Assembly (NCBI RefSeq): GCF_002933395.1
Contig: NZ_PKFN01000007.1
Coordinates: forward strand, 744,001 to 808,000
Length of the DNA stretch: 64,000 nt
Direction: 5' to 3'
Source of the DNA: Yoonia maritima
GTDB taxonomy: Bacteria > Pseudomonadota > Alphaproteobacteria > Rhodobacterales > Rhodobacteraceae
In this document: positions 63,474 through 64,000 of the stretch, in pieces
Numbering within the stretch: the stretch's first letter is position 1
Layout of the letters: every line of letters starts with the position of its first letter
Made by a program: the position numbers and the translations under genes
Notes under the pieces: generated by a model
What the model saw: only the letters and a program-made list of their open reading frames with translations
What the model was told of the DNA's origin: nothing
The model's database searches: none

Positions 63474-64000
63474 TTAGACTTCGTCGTGAACCCGACCTTT
63501 GAAACCTGTCGCCACAACGAATTTTTCAGAGCTGTCAGACCGCGACGCAGGCGGTTTTACGTTTGCAACTTTGGTAAATCGCGACTTGAGCAGTTTTTGC
63601 AAATCGCCTTCTGCCCCACCAGCTAAAACTTTGGCAACGAACGTGCCGCCTTCAGTCAGAACGTCGAACGCAAAATAGGCGGCAGCTTCGCACAGCGTCA
63701 TGATCCGCAGGTGATCCGTCTGCTTATGGCCTGACGCAGAGGCCGCCATATCAGACATCACAACATCAGCCGTACCGCCAAGCCAGCCCATAACCTTTTG
63801 ATCCGCATCGTCTTCTAGGAAATCCAACTGATGGATTTCGGCACCCGCAATCGGATCAACCTCTTGCAGGTCAACGCCAAGAACATAGCCTTGCGCCTTG
63901 CTCTTGCGTTCGCCCAAGGTGTTGGCACGTTTAACAGCGACTTGCAGCCAACCACCGGGCGCACAACCCAGATCAACAATGCGCGCACCGGGGACGAGAA
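63474..64000 (-). CDS. rlmE: 23S rRNA uridine-2'-O-methyltransferase RlmE (5' end beyond window)
   Basis: The C-terminal 175 residues of an RrmJ/FtsJ-fold methyltransferase that modifies U2552 of 23S rRNA. The SAM motif [10 protein letters not shown] is near the right edge, and D-x-M-A (S-D-M-A-A-S) and V-A-K-V-L supply the catalytic Asp and Lys. The frame stays open to position 64000, so the start lies outside the window. Confidence 0.93.
   Translation of the reverse strand, partial: LVPGARIVDLGCAPGGWLQVAVKRANTLGERKSKAQGYVLGVDLQEVDPIAGAEIHQLDFLEDDADQKVMGWLGGTADVVMSDMAASASGHKQTDHLRIMTLCEAAAYFAFDVLTEGGTFVAKVLAGGAEGDLQKLLKSRFTKVANVKPPASRSDSSEKFVVATGFKGRVHDEV

Noticed and set aside
1-64000. Looked for insertion sequences, phage genes, CRISPR repeats, toxin-antitoxin and defence islands.
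   Set aside because: None seen. Intergenic gaps are small, and no transposase, integrase or regular spacer array is present.

Overview
The window is chromosomal DNA of an alphaproteobacterium of the Rhodobacteraceae (marine Roseobacter group). The evidence is: a trgA-trgB-cysK cluster of the Rhodobacter type; a two-piece (permuted) tmRNA gene whose tag reads ANDNKAPMALAA; an alphaproteobacterial SspB; GTTC-N7-GTTC type LexA boxes, one of them at recA; an ATPase zeta-type (DUF1476) inhibitor; and a dispersed methionine synthase with DUF1638. Base composition is moderate for the family (by eye a little above 50% GC). That would fit a Loktanella/Octadecabacter-like genus, but I cannot fix the genus. 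No insertion sequence, prophage, CRISPR array or rRNA operon is visible. This is mostly ordinary core chromosome with small accessory patches.

Layout. 0-6.1 kb: a DUF882 peptidase, then an accessory patch with an Old-Yellow-Enzyme/FAD demethylase-like flavoprotein divergent from a TetR regulator with two matching palindromic operators between them, a BCCT betaine-type transporter, and decayed LysR and AraC regulator remnants on either side of the transporter. 6.3-9.6 kb: tRNA-Asn, an MBL hydrolase, an EnvZ-like kinase, tRNA-Arg and tRNA-Ser. 9.7-20.5 kb: an AI-2E transporter, then a six-gene minus-strand run trgA-trgB-cysK-mscS-alaX-M35 peptidase (tellurite resistance/cysteine synthesis locus with a conserved-looking tail), photolyase, acrylyl-CoA reductase (acuI) and a DinB-fold protein. 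20.7-25.7 kb: an orphan solute-binding protein, a copper-delivery set (DUF2946-like, PCuAC, SCO) leading into hemN behind an FNR-like box, and an outer-membrane barrel. 25.8-30.2 kb: two-piece tmRNA, chrA, sspB, fumC and three tiny genes. The RNA that tags stalled proteins and the adaptor that delivers tagged proteins to ClpXP lie 1.5 kb apart.

30.5-42.6 kb: a P450 with an overlapping membrane alpha/beta hydrolase, ccdA, tusA, RNase E, dctD-dctB and purC-purS-purQ. The DctD-like regulator lacks the GAFTGA loop needed to contact sigma-54. 42.7-49.2 kb: DUF1476 protein, an MprF-like gene split by a one-base frameshift, a homocysteine methyltransferase, an SplB-like radical SAM gene with a LexA-type box 13 bp from its start, a corrinoid protein, a 54-residue membrane protein, DUF1638 and SufE. 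The methyltransferase, corrinoid and DUF1638 genes look like parts of a dispersed cobalamin methionine synthase. 49.2-64 kb: rnd, purN-purM, tRNA with CAT anticodon, icd, YitT, a TbpB-like lipoprotein, an SMR pump, typA, a VOC enzyme, DUF1330-alaS, recA with its SOS box, a small sulfotransferase-like protein, and rlmE running off the right edge.

I found no wholly new defence or mobile system. The observations most worth a second look are the LexA-type box at the radical SAM gene, the GAFTGA-less DctD, the dispersed methionine synthase with its hidden small membrane protein, the unannotated two-piece tmRNA beside sspB, and the FNR-like box enclosed in a perfect inverted repeat before hemN. Start codons, RNA ends and operators are read by eye. 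No database search was run.
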